A stretch of 64,000 nt of DNA from Morella rubra. Its lineage: Eukaryota; Streptophyta; Magnoliopsida; Fagales; Myricaceae. The position numbers and the translations under genes were made by a program. This document shows positions 47,652 through 58,719 of the stretch, piece after piece (positions within the stretch are counted from its first letter, which is position 1; the number at the start of each line of letters is the position of its first letter). The stretch is taken from positions 10,859,161 through 10,923,160 of the forward strand of contig CM025853.1 of assembly GCA_003952965.2 (NCBI GenBank). The letters run 5' to 3'. The notes under the pieces are model-generated. The model searched no databases and was not told where the DNA came from. It was given only the letters and a program-made list of their open reading frames with translations.

Positions 47652-47861
47652 ACTTACTGAGGGCAGATTCGTCAATTTGGGTGGAGTAGATGCACGTGAG
47701 ACGCACGTGCACGAAAAACCGTCTCATTTCACGGTGAATTTAAACGGGGGGCGAGGATTGAGTGATTTTGAAAGATAGGGGTCTCAAATTGTTGGTTTGG
47801 AAAATAAGGGTAGTAACTTGATTTTGCCCTAAAGATATGGGGCTAACTATGAGTTTACCCC
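47652..47861 (-). repeat. MULE right TIR
   Basis: Reverse complement of the left TIR with two visible mismatches. It would supply the promoter for the minus-strand GRF zinc-finger gene. Confidence 0.9.
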
Positions 47862-47993
47862 TATAATGATACTAAACATAAATCCAAAAATAACATACGT
47901 CCAAAATAAGCATCAAACCAAGCTAACATAAGTCCAACATAATTCCAAAATAATATAAATCACATTGTCCAACAACGAATATGGGAATAGGGT

Positions 47994-48930
47994 CTACAAA
48001 CTGTGGGAAGAGTTTGTCATGAAATCATTCATGCGCTCCCTCATTTCCCTCATCAATCTGTTCTCCAACTCCTTCATCTCTTGTTTCATCTCTTGTTGTC
48101 GCTCAGCTCGCATGCGCTCCATCTCTGCTTCCCGCTCTATTCTCATCTGCTCTATCTCAGCTTCCCGTTCCACTTTCAATCTATCTATCTCCAACTGTGC
48201 CTTTCTTAATTGTCGCGCTACACTAGTGGATGTCGATCCCGAGCTTCTTAGAGGCTTCACTGCTCGCCCAACCCCTCACATAACCAAGCTTGGGGCCTAG
48301 GACTTGATGGAGGATATCAATGTCGTTGTAGGACCTCCCATCTGAGATAGCTTGCTCTTGCAATTCCCTCATCTTTTCCTGCAAAAAAATGCCATAAGAT
48401 GAATCATTAATAATTAATGTTACATTCATTTGGTATATATATGTGAAATTATAATATTTGACAAATGGAAAAGAACTTTACAAGAGATAGTCGTAGTAAA
48501 TCCGGCAGCATAACTGCTATAGTAGGGACTATTCTTGAGTACAAAAATTCATATAGCTACCAACCAGCATACAATTCAGCTAGCCCAATCTCTAAAGTTA
48601 CAAAAAGGGAAGTTTCCTAGAGAATTATGTAACAAGTTAGAAATGAAGTAAATAAAGATAGCAATATACAAATAAGAATGATATCACTTACCAACACTTT
48701 TCGATATCGAGCAAACGTCCTTGTACCTGCTGTGTGGAAAATCGTCAAGCCCTTTCTATTTTTAGTAATTGCAGTCAAAGATATACATGTACCTCATATT
48801 TTGGATCAGCAAACATGTCACACAATTTCGCCCAAGTATCTTCATCCATGTCTGGATGGGGGTGTCGAATAGCCACTTCCTTATTCCACCCCTTTTTTTC
48901 TTGTAGTGCTCATGCAATCTTCCCTTGAAC
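47994..48930 (-). pseudogene. CACTA TnpA-type protein (plant Transposase_24 family), frameshifted
   Basis: Minus-strand exons are recognisable. One (48793-48930) encodes GRLHEHYKK then, in a shifted frame, IRHPHPDMDEDTWAKLCDMF. A short one (about 48697-48731) encodes RTFARYRKVL. A long one (47994-48379) encodes MRELQEQAISDG, VLGPKLGYVRG and, after another frame change, a charged coiled coil (REAEIEQMRIEREAEMERMR). These are the hallmarks of the DNA-binding protein family found in CACTA elements. At least two frameshifts, one in an A-run near 48893 and one after GYVRG, show it is dead. Confidence 0.75.
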
Positions 48931-49974
48931 TAACGGTAGCTCTTCGCCATTATCATGTTCACTGTCCGTAGGTCCTCCTCTCATTATAATCAAGATTGAA
49001 ATCGTCCTATTGCATGACATAATAAGACTGTCAGTTATCAAGTAATGAAATATCATATATAAAGGTGAAATATACCTACCAATATGCGCACCCTGAAAAG
49101 CATGTTCTGACTTCAGAGTACATGTTTAAGCACACTGACACAAGTTCCGACAATAATATCATAAGTTCCCACTATATATCTCATGCAATAGAATTCAGTT
49201 TCAACAAACAATAAAGTGTTGAAATAGTTGCAAAGCACAGTTACAACTGAAAAATATTTAGTTCGACTTCAAAGTAAATGTTTAAACATACGTGAAATAA
49301 GTTCCAACAACAATCTTATTCGTTCCCACCATATAGCTCATGTGTTTCAACAACATATCCAAAATAGACAGAGTTGCAAAGTACAGTTACAACATATAAA
49401 TACTCAGTTTGAATTCAGATTTAAATAAGTTTCAACATGCAAATATACAATTCGGACTAATACAAATACGTTTCAACAACAAAATATGTAGTTCGAACTA
49501 TGACGGACAGACCCAAATCTGCAGAAACCCAACGACTGAACAACCACGCCAAGGACCTCATCCAGACACCAAATCACAACAAGAACCATCAAAAACAAGA
49601 TAGAAGTGTGTACAAGACATAGGAGAAGAGTGACTTACTCCACTGGCAACAGATTCTTGAGGTCTTCACGACAAATCCCACCTTCAAATCCCATCTTCAA
49701 ATCACCACCATACATTGGAATCAAAGCAAGGAAAACTGAAGTAGATGTGAAAGAAATACCTCAATGGCACTTCTGACCGGAGCTTGGCCGGAGACAAGCC
49801 TCTCAAATGCCTTCACACCTACAAAACCCACAAAACCCATGACGATATTGAGATTTTTCGAGCCACCCAAGACCCCAATATCCCCACAAATTGCTAGCCC
49901 AATGTTTTCTTCAGTGTTGTCCTCGCTCACCACACCGTAGAACCTCCTTTGCCCAGCCGAACTCCCCCTTTTGT

Positions 49975-50016
49975 TTAGCAGCTTCGTGCACAAATGGGTC
50001 TGCACGAAGCTGCTAA
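49975..50016. repeat. Perfect 16-bp stem hairpin
   Basis: TTAGCAGCTTCGTGCA and its exact reverse complement are separated by 10 bases (CAAATGGGTC). It lies at the inner edge of the CACTA right subterminal region, at the start of a minus-strand ORF. Confidence 0.9.
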
Positions 50017-50577
50017 GTTTTTTTTTAAGTTTGTGTTCCCAGTTCGAACTAGTATATATAGGTTCGGACTAAGATATTAAGTTGGACGACACCGTTTGGT
50101 TCCCATTCGCTCAAGTTCGAACAATCTCACCTAGTTCGAACTTACGCAAGTTGGACGACACAGTTTGCTTCCACTCCGAATAAATATATGTTCCAACTAG
50201 ACTTATATATGATTGGAAGTGTATATATACTGTCCGCACTAATCATTACGACGTCGTTTATAGATATGATGGTTCGGACTTATATTGAAATGAGTTCGCA
50301 CTATATACACGAAGACGTAACTTATATTTGGCCCAGTTAGGACTTATTGTTCGTAGTTCAAAACGTAAAAAGGGACTACGATAATTTAAAAAACACGTAT
50401 CAATTTACAATTCAATCACAATCCGATAACACTTTCTAATCATAAAAATAATGTGAGGAAAACATAATAGATACATCAATTTAAATTAGCACTCCTTAAC
50501 ACATTAGATTGCAACATATATTAACACACGCGCTTGGGTTATTACTAATGTGTCAAGCCTAATATACATTTGCTTAA

Positions 50578-50890
50578 TACGTCTTGCACATCTATACTAA
50601 TGTGCTCATAATATCACCGGGTTATCAAATTGTGTTAAACACATTCTAACAAAATTAATTTACCTCACATCAACTCACACAATGCTACACTCATTATCAA
50701 TGTCCTAAGTTAGCATAATGATCTTCATCACTCATACGTCTTGCACATCTATAGTAATGTGCTCATAATATCACCGGGTTATCAAATTGTATTAAGCACA
50801 TTCTAACAAACTTAATTACCTCACATCAACTCACACGTGCTACACTCATTATCAATGTCCTCAAGTTAGCATAACGATCATCATCACTTT
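50578..50890. repeat. 157-bp tandem duplication in the CACTA right arm
   Basis: TACGTCTTGCACATCTATA and the following text recur at 50735 after 157 bp. There are a few substitutions and small indels across the pair. Confidence 0.9.
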
Positions 50891-52079
50891 ATTGGTGTAC
50901 ATATGATCACAACATGGTAGGTACATGAAATAAAGATGACATTTAACACATTAGAGTACATGTGATAAAAATATGAAAGGTAAGTCGTAGTAAAATAATG
51001 AATTTAACACACATTACCATATAAATAATACAATGTCAATATATAGTTCACACTAACATATATTAGTGTGCACCAAAGAACACCCGGTTCGGACTACTAC
51101 ATCATCGTTCGCCCTCATCTGTACCAGTTCCAACTTAACATTCCGGGAAACAAAATTTGCGCGGTCACATGAAATTCAAATGAAACGCGTGTTCGCACAA
51201 GATCATAACTTAGTGGGCACTACGCTTTAACCAGTTCGGACTACGTAATTCATGTGGACCCGTTCGCACTACATAGGAACTAGTCCCCACGGACATCAAG
51301 GACGTTCGCACAAGGTGGAACGACATCGTTTTGCTATTTACTTCCATATAAAAATGTCAAATTTAACATGGCGCAAGGATTATCGCGGGAAAAAAATTTA
51401 AAAAGTGCAAACTAACGGAATATAGTGCGAACCTAACTATACGCGGTCCGAACTCTTTCTTCCGTTGAATCTAAATTCGTAAAGTCTAAACAGTTCGCAC
51501 TTGGAAAATATTAGTTGGGATTTATATTCTCAAGTGCACACTAAGAGATAGCTAGTGCAACTTAGACTTTCCAGTTGAAACTGCTTTTACACCATTAATA
51601 CTTTTTTGCCTTGAATGTTTTTTGATAACGTAAATTAATTAAAAAAAAGAGACATAGATAGTAAAAGTTAGTACAAATCAACAATATAAACATAAAGATA
51701 ACAATCAAATCGGACTGGTTTAAATAAATCAAATTTTAGACAGGTGTCGAACATGGGGAGTTTTAATAGTCAAATCCCATATTAGTTTGAACTTATATAT
51801 ATGCAGTTCGCATGTCGGACGTCGGTGCCAACTTTGTTCCAGATAGTCCCAACTTAAACATTATTGGTACGCTTTTCTACTGTCCCAAAGCTTAGATCCG
51901 AACTTCATTCATAGTAGTTGGAACTTATTTCTTTGTTAGGGACGGTCTTTAATCGTCCCAAAAAGGTAGTTCGAACTGACGGAAATAAGTTTGAACTTAC
52001 TGTATTTTGGGACGAAAACAAGTTTCTTCCCACCAAATTCCCGCCATTTTATTTGGACGGATGCTGGAAATCCGTCCCT

Positions 52080-52242
52080 AAAACCCTATCTTTAGGGACG
52101 AAAGAGGAACCGTCCCTAAAGACATGGCTTGACACCCCTTTTGGGACGGTTCTTTTTTTGCGTCCCAAAAGGGGCCCTTTAGGGACGGTTTTGTGTCCAT
52201 CCCAAACAAAAACCGTCCCTAAAGGCAATTTTTCTTGTAGTG
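52080..52242. repeat. CACTA right terminal hairpin region
   Basis: CCGTCCCTAAAG and GGGACGGTT words alternate, so the last about 160 bp can fold on itself. The corresponding left terminus (39360-39450) has the same GGGA-rich palindromic character. Confidence 0.8.
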
Positions 52243-52821
52243 TTCCCAAATCTCATAATTTCATAAAATTGTTTTCCTGTGAGAGAGAGAGAGAGAGAGA
52301 GAAAGTGGCTGGGTGGCAATGGGGTCCAGCAATTTGCAATTTCTTTGCACAAAATCTCGAGGATCCTGCAAAAATTGAAATTGTCAAAAATCAAAATAAT
52401 GAGATTGAGAGAGAGCTGAGAGTCAAGAGAGAGAGAGGCAGAGAGCAAAAGAGAGAGAGCTGAGAAGTGAGAGGAAAGCCGAAAGAGAGCCTTACTGGCA
52501 TAACATCGTTGTCTGGTTAGTGGCTACCAGCAGTCCAGCAGCGGTGTGGTAGAGAGAGAGAGAGAGAGAGGGAGAGTTTTTTCAAAACAGCGTTTCACCC
52601 TTTTTTTTTTAAGGCAGAGGGTGAAACGACGCCGTTTCACCCTCTACATATTAAAAAATAAAGGGCCTGAGCCTGCAATCATGTTCACCAGGGTTGGCCT
52701 GGGCCTATGGGATCGAGCCCAGGCCAACTTATAAAAAAAAAAAAAGTTACATGTAGTTTTTTTTTTGGGCGATGCAATGGGTGGCGGCCGTGGCGGCCGC
52801 CACCCCTTGCATCCGCCACTG

Positions 52822-53281
52822 GTTCTTGGCATCATTGGATGGGGATGCCTTGGTATGGTTCCAAGATGCAGAAGAAGTAGGAGTGTTCACCAGTTAGGAG
52901 GCCTTCAGTAAGGCCCTTTGTACCAAGTTTGGGACAATGGTGTGTTATGACCCCATGGAAGCTCTACAAAGACTAAGGCAAATTGTCACGGTCATTGAAT
53001 ACAAAGCTCAATTTGAGTTGTTGTCTAAGCGAATCAAGGGACTATCTGAACGAAACGAGCTTAGCTGCCTTATTAGTTGCCTAAGAGATGAAATCAGGTT
53101 TCAGGTTAAACTCCTGAACCCACCTACCCTTAATGCTGCATTTGGTGTTGCCAAAATCCAGGAAGAGAGTATTGGTGCAATTAAAAGGAGCCTCAGGACT
53201 AGTTTTGTGGATCCAAACAGATATCAAAATTCCAACTACCTCCGTATTTCAGATCCTATTGTACTCGATGGTTTAAATTAG
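52822..53281 (+). mobile_element. Ty3/gypsy remnant, copy 1 right part: gag domain
   Basis: Continues the gag interrupted at 38229. In order it reads DALVWFQDAEEVGVF, a stop in place of a codon near 52897, FGTMVCYDPMEALQRLRQ, YKAQFELLSKRIKGLSE and LRDEIRFQVKLLNPP. This is the retrotransposon gag domain. It ends at a stop (53279) soon after; protease and polymerase are absent. Confidence 0.8.
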
Positions 53282-54889
53282 ACGGCCTTCTAATTAAGAC
53301 TAAACCACTTTAATTAATTCTCTCTCTAGCTCTTTTTTTAGCTCTTGTAATTTATCTAATGTGCAGTTTTTTTCTTCTAGTTTGACAGTGACCTCTATAT
53401 GTTATAATACTCGATTTTCAACCACTTAACCTCCAATTATATTTTCCCAAATCTCTCACTTGAATTAATCTGAAAAACTTTTTTCAATTCTCAATTGTAA
53501 GACACAAGTTTTTTATTAGATAAATTTAAGCCATACGCGCCTGCTGTTTGACCTGAAAAATTCGAAACTCCTCTCAATTAAAATATTAAATTCCACACAG
53601 AAATTTAGATATATATATTAAAAAAAGAAGAAGCAGGAGTCAGAGTACTTTCCTTAACTTCTACTTCTTTATTTATATTAGAAAAAGAAAAAGAGAAGAC
53701 CCAATAAAAAGGAATTTCGAAAAGGAAAAGGTCGGCTGTTTCAAATGTTCTTTTAACTTTTCTTTAACTCAACTATTATAGCGTATTTAGAGACAAGGAT
53801 TTTAGGGACGCGACCCATGCACGCAGGTCGCAGAGCATCACCCACAGTCACTACAAGAAAGTCAGTGATCCACGACGGAACCAATCATCATCGATAATCA
53901 ACTTTTCCATAGGTGTTCGTCTCTGCGGATGTTAGTCCGCACTGCTGCGTCGGGATTGATTGTCAGCCACCGCTGTCCTCTTCATCGGCATAGAAGATGT
54001 CTACTCCGACTGAAATAACCTTCGGGGAAAAAAACCAGCACCGGTGGGTGTTAGAGATAATATCATAATCAAAAAATTTGATTTGATATTATGGTTATCA
54101 CGATATCAAATGATATCGTTATCAAGATCCAAACATTTTTTCTTCTAGTAGATTTTTTCTTCTGTCGTCTTTCTAGATCGAACGACTTAAATCTTTCATC
54201 TTTTGTTACTGACGTGAACACTGATGTGAATGTATGTTCTGCCAGCTATGTGTGGTTGGCATTGCAGTTTTCTGTTGACGTGAAGAATGGAGTCGCTATT
54301 GTCTTCTGTCGAAGTTCACATGGAGTCGTGAATGAAGCCGTGGATGCCTTCACTTCTGTTGACGTTCACCTTGACGTCGTGAATGTTCTTCACTACTTCT
54401 GTCGATGTGAAGTAGGAAGTCTTCGATGGTTCAAGGAGCTCTATATTTTATTCCACGACGATGCAAATTAATTCTTTGATGGTTCAATGAGCTCTGTTTG
54501 TTATTCTGCAACAGTGCTACATTAATTCGTCGCATTATTTTATTCCACAAGCTCTGTTTTTTTTAACACGATGGTGGTAATGAATTCATAAACGTTCAAA
54601 TTTTTTTTCCCCACTGTAGATGCCAGAAATCACGATAAATAAAATTTCATTGCAATATAATCTGCATCTAATACTCATTCATTATTCAAATAGAGTCTGG
54701 TCACACACTTAACGAAATGTGTTATTAGCCAATAAAAAACTACTAAGTACATCTGTTCATCAGCATAACTAATTTTGGACTCATCCAAAAATATAAATAA
54801 AAAGAGAAGAATATGGCCTTCATAACATTAATCCATATTCAATTGTACCAAACTTCATCAGTGACACATACTCTTACCGAGTGTTCATG
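53282..54889. other. Spacer with an orphan CACTA left terminus at 53849
   Basis: CACTACAAGAAAG at 53849-53861 is an exact CACTA-type terminus followed by a GACGGAACC-like stretch. I found no matching TTTCTTGTAGTG end to its right. 54090-54470 has Ser/Val-rich ORF text with repeated CTTCTGT-GACGT-GA words. It is not recognisable as a gene. Confidence 0.5.
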
Positions 54890-55186
54890 TTATGAGGTAG
54901 CGGCCTCGGTCTCATTGTCGCAAGCACGCATATTGAGATAACTCACAGTCTCCTTCTCCCCATGGAAGATCCATTGAGTGTAGTCTTGATCGAAACCTTT
55001 TATCCACAAATGGTCTTCAACAACACTTATCGGCTTATAGTAGCGATTATTACACATTCTACATGGACACCTAACCCTGTTAACCCCATCAACACATTTA
55101 CAAGCCAATGCCATGAATTCTTTAACCCCCTCACTTTAGTCAGGGCTCTTAAACCTATTCTTCCCAATCATCCAAGATCTGTCCAT
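54890..55186 (-). pseudogene. CACTA TnpD N-terminal fragment (transposase-associated domain)
   Basis: On the minus strand, from the ATG at 55186, the frame reads MDRSWM, one in-frame TAA (codon 17), then GVKEFMALACKC, RVRCPCRMCNNR and VEDHLWIKGFDQDYTQWIFHGE. This is the N-terminal transposase-associated domain of CACTA TnpD proteins, with its Cys-rich finger and H-L-x-x-x-G-F core. The frame stops at 54890 without the catalytic Transposase_21 part. It lies 1 kb inside the orphan CACTA terminus at 53849 and may belong to the same decayed element. Confidence 0.8.
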
Positions 55187-58100
55187 ATCGATCCACCTTT
55201 ATTTCAAATACTAGTGTTGTACCACCTATGAAAGCTAAGCAAAAAAATAGGAACTGAGTCAGATGATAGATTGATGCTCAAGTTTAGAAAAGTGAAATGA
55301 TATATTCATATCAAGTCATATAGACCAGAGCACCACAAATGACATTCATATCATGGAACACAAGACTTTTTTGGTAATCACAAGACTTTTTTTTTCTCTA
55401 ATCCATTTACACAAGATTTGCATGCACATAATTGCACCAACTGAAAACAGAAAAATCAAAATGATCCTTGTCATTAAGCTGGTGAAAACAAATGAGACAC
55501 TGAACATTAAACTGAGACATCAGGATAGGCTTTCTGTATCCTACATCCACACCACTTTGAACTTTTTGATCACGCTTCAGTTGTCATTCTCTGTTATAAT
55601 TTGGTCATTATAATAAGAGTTGTCAGATTGTCAAATAATCAGAAACATGAAAAGTAGCAGGAGAACATAAGTTCTAGATGCAGCCATTGTATAAGCGTCT
55701 AGTTGCGGTGGTTAGAGTGATTTTCATTGTTGGTGGCTTAAGAGTATAATTAACAGAACCTTGCTGAAATAGCAATTGAACTAAAATTCCAAGTCTTAGG
55801 GCTTGTGGCGGGCTTAGCATTAGGATTATATAATAACAATTTTAGGGATACTTCGTTAACATAAAACCCGCAAACTCTATGACAAATATCTCACAATAAC
55901 TCAAAGGAAACCTGACACAAACCAGATCACCATCCTTGATCCCGTAGTTTCTGATGGATCTAGTCAGTAACTAGCTCTGTCCATCATAGCACAAGCAAAA
56001 ATGCCCCAAACATGCAATCTCTATCAACCAGATTCAAACAAGGGTTCAATGTTAATAATACATAACAGTGATCAGCAAGTGCTCTGTTTGGGCTTATATA
56101 TAAAAAAAAAGGTGCTCTGTTAATTGGTAACTGAGAAAAAACCTAGGAAATGAAAAGATAATCCCAACATATACATTATATGACTTCTGGCAATGCAAAA
56201 GCCTTTCCTGAACTGAAGCAAAGTAACATCTTTAAGGTGCAATGAAATTCTAACAATATACAATACCAACTACTCCCTCCTTCCTATTTTGCTAAGAATC
56301 ATTTTGGCATTTTTTTTCCCTATTTTTATCTAAGAAGCTGTCCAACTTTTCATGGAAGATTAACCACATGTAATATATTCCACATAGGTATGATAAAGGC
56401 ACTTTCAACTTCACTACATTTTGCATGCCTCAAACCACGAGGTCAATATCATTTAAAGGTTTGAAACTATCAAGTTCACTACATTAAACCCTTGAATTAC
56501 CAAAATTTATTCATGTATGTCATTTCATAAAATCCAACCATTAAAATGACCACGTGACCCATTTATCACGAATTTCAACCATGAGATCTAGTTAAAGGGC
56601 GTATATCTATGAATTTTTGTAATTCAATGGCTTAACATTAGTATTGATAGGTTTCTCAGTCATGGGAGAATCAATGAGTGAGGATGGCTTGAGTCAATAA
56701 TGTGACAAAAACATAAATTAGACTTCATTTTGCAACTCGAACTATGAGGTGGTTTGAAACTATCAAGTTCACTACGTTAAACCCTTGAATTACCAAAGTT
56801 TATTCATGTGTGCCATTTCATAAGATTTAAAATGATCATGTGACTTTATCACGAATTTCAACCGAAAGATCTATTTGGAGGGCATATATCTATGAATTTT
56901 TGTAATTCAATCGCTTAACATGATTGATTTTATAAGATCAATGTGTGTAATGTGACAAAAATAATAGTTGATGGTGCAAGGAATCAAAGTGTACTTATTC
57001 CTTATTTTTTTTTCATAGAGTTGTACTGCACTGATGGAGTGAATCCAGGTTAGCACCCAATTTTTTTTAGCTGGGTTATGAGATGTAAGGTTTGGAAAGG
57101 AAAAAGTCAAGGGGAAAGCTTGTGAGTTTTTTCCGTTTTTGGTGAAGGATTCTAAAAGTTATTTCTGCCTAAACTTCATGGGATTAGAGCTCGAATTCAT
57201 GGAGTTTGGCTAGAAAATGAATTGTGGATGGAAAACAGAGTATTTATTTGCAATCGACTCTTTCATCTGTTGCCTATTACCTTATTACAGCTGGATTAGT
57301 GTTCAACTAAATCTCAGCTACCTACTCAGTACCTGTAGGCTGTATCGCAAGCTCTCCCTTCTTGAGAAAATTACTACCAGGATCAGGAGCAAAACAGAGG
57401 TGATACAAACCTCAGCCGGTTTTAGGGAAAGAAAGTCTTCCCAGAACCTGTCCATGCAGCTCTAAGAACATCCTTATCTTCCCTAATACCAGCAGGAGGA
57501 TTTGTATCACATCCGTCTTGCTCTGCATGCAGGTTTCTACTTCCTCGGACAAGTCAGCACAACCACTCGATCGGCCGGAAATATCAACGCTCCAGATAGT
57601 GTAGAATTCTTTATGTAAGTGCCTCTATGATATATCATTATATACGTGTGTATATATTTTGAAGAGTCATGTGATTTTTAAGGACTTACGGGTCACGCAG
57701 ATTTTGCAATTAATTAGACTGTATATGGAGTCACGCAATTGGTCAAAGAAAACAAAAATTAGTAACCATGCAATTCATGTAATTAAAGTGAATGATGGGT
57801 CATGCAATGATGGTTCATGCAGGCCGTCCGTCACGTACGTACCTACCATAACTCCTAAAATTCAAGAGTGAAAATTGTATTTGTCCCTAAAATCATTAAT
57901 TTCTACGACTCTTTTATTTGTAAGCATATAGAAGATAATGATTGAATAATTCTATTATAGAAGGAATTTATCAATAAAAGATAAATATCGGAGAGCCAAA
58001 GTAGAAACTAGTTGCTGAAAATAACCAGCAGCTACCCTGCCCCGCTACAGACTTCAAGATTCAGAACCACACCCATTTTCATGAAGCTCAAACGGTTTGT

Positions 58101-58500
58101 AAATATAAATCCATGTAGGGGTTCTCATAATAGAGGAGGACATAGGATGAAAATTGAGATAAACCAACAATATGTGTAAAACAAAGCAAAAAACCTCCCA
58201 CATTTAAAGTACTGCTGAACATATTCTAAAAGATTTATATATAAGAGTTGTTTGATAAATTAACAAAGGGCGTCGGAGATGAGTGGTTCGCAGGAGATGA
58301 TAACGACTGTACGAGGTAATGTGAAGATAGAGCTTTTTACAAGGAGAAAATGGGTTTTGTTGAAGGCTATTGCATAATATATTATGGACCATTTAGGAGA
58401 ATATGATCCGTCCCCCATTAGTAAAATGAGATGTCAATGTGGGTTTATATACTTTGGGCTCTGTTCCTCTTTAAATTAGCTTTTGGGGTGAGTTCTCCTA
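55187..58500. other. Gene-poor spacer
   Basis: AT-rich sequence without a recognisable gene. It contains a tandem duplication with 292-bp offset: TTGAAACTATCAAGTTCACT starts at 56461 and 56753. Both copies run for about 180 bp through TATCACGAATTTCAACC and ATCTATGAATTTTTGTAATT. Confidence 0.5.
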
Positions 58501-58527
58501 AGCCACATAACGATTGATATCAAAATC

Positions 58528-58719
58528 ATGATCAATGACTCTTGGAAATGCTTGAAAAATGAGATCATATTGTTGCGTCATGATCATGATCAAGATCAAC
58601 TGATTGAAGAAATGAAAGAGATGCTTCAATCTATGAGTTCTCGGTTTGATCAACTCATTAGAAAACACACCAGCCACCTCTTTGTAGAATATGAAGATGA
58701 ACCTGATTCGACTTTATGA
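58528..58719 (+). pseudogene. Short ORF upstream of retroelement copy 2, possibly gag-related
   Basis: Encodes a charged helix (EEMKEMLQSMSSRFDQL) reminiscent of the N-terminal coiled coil of gypsy gag proteins. It is followed by more broken frame text to about 59000. The resemblance is weak and I would not insist on it. Confidence 0.25.

Larger units (their letters stand above)
40303..47861. mobile_element. Mutator-like element (MULE), 7559 bp, with 210-bp TIRs and two convergent genes
   Basis: Terminal inverted repeats at 40303-40512 and 47652-47861 differ at two positions by eye. Identical 9-bp target-site duplications, TATAATGAT, lie at 40294-40302 and 47862-47870. The element carries a MURA-type transposase gene (+) and a small GRF zinc-finger gene (-), separated by a 26-bp minisatellite. 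Near-identical TIRs point to a recent insertion. Long TIRs plus 9-bp TSDs are Mutator superfamily hallmarks. Confidence 0.95.
49090..51990. repeat. CACTA right subterminal repeat region
   Basis: GTTCGAACT, GTTCGGACT, GTTCGCAC and GTTCCAAC words recur in both orientations, densest at 50030-50300 and 51060-51990. They mirror the left end. They are probable binding sites for the element's TnpA-type protein (inference from the family). Confidence 0.75.
39343..52242. mobile_element. CACTA (En/Spm-type) element, 12.9 kb including a nested Mutator-like element
   Basis: The left end is CACTGCAAGAAA and the right end is TTTCTTGTAGTG. The TIRs match imperfectly over about 29 bp, ending in GCCTTT-GGGACG. 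A 3-bp target-site duplication, TTC, lies at 39340-39342 and 52243-52245. Both ends carry GGGACGGTT-type hairpins and long subterminal arrays of AGTTCGAACT/AGTCCGAAC words. A decayed TnpA-type gene (Transposase_24) lies at 47994-48930 on the minus strand, so the element's 5' side is its right end. No TnpD transposase is present, so it is non-autonomous. Confidence 0.9.
47871..52242. other. CACTA right half: decayed TnpA gene and subterminal region
   Basis: Apart from the features listed separately, a minus-strand ORF at 49721-50005 ends in a plausible donor (GAG/GTATTT). It might be an upstream exon of the TnpA-type gene, but I do not recognise its protein. The rest shows only subterminal repeats and AT-rich sequence. 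Confidence 0.5.
38230..52821. mobile_element. hAT-type non-autonomous element (about 1.7 kb of its own sequence, split by a CACTA insertion)
   Basis: The ends are inverted: CAGTGGCGGA at 38230-38239 and TCCGCCACTG at 52812-52821. The flanks are an 8-bp target-site duplication, GTTATTGG (38222-38229) and GTTCTTGG (52822-52829), with one mismatch. The second gag copy (near 59750) shows the uninterrupted site with a single GTTCTTGG. TIR sequence and 8-bp TSD are hAT signatures. Own sequence is 38230-39339 plus 52243-52821. No transposase frame is visible. The right end holds (GA)n tracts and a strong hairpin (52773-52811) around GGGTGGCGGCC. Confidence 0.85.

Noticed and set aside
48893..48910. 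TTTCTTGTAGTG-like string that looks like a CACTA right end
   Set aside because: On the minus strand it is coding text for H-Y-K-K-K in the TnpA-type gene, and no matching left end or TSD accompanies it.
49721..50005. Possible GRF finger (RRFYG) in a CACTA minus-strand ORF
   Set aside because: The C-x-C-G half is missing and the Cys after FYG is absent, so the match is too weak to call.
52644..52835. Minus-strand ORF at the hAT right end
   Set aside because: Produced by the terminal hairpin and A/T runs; no domain.
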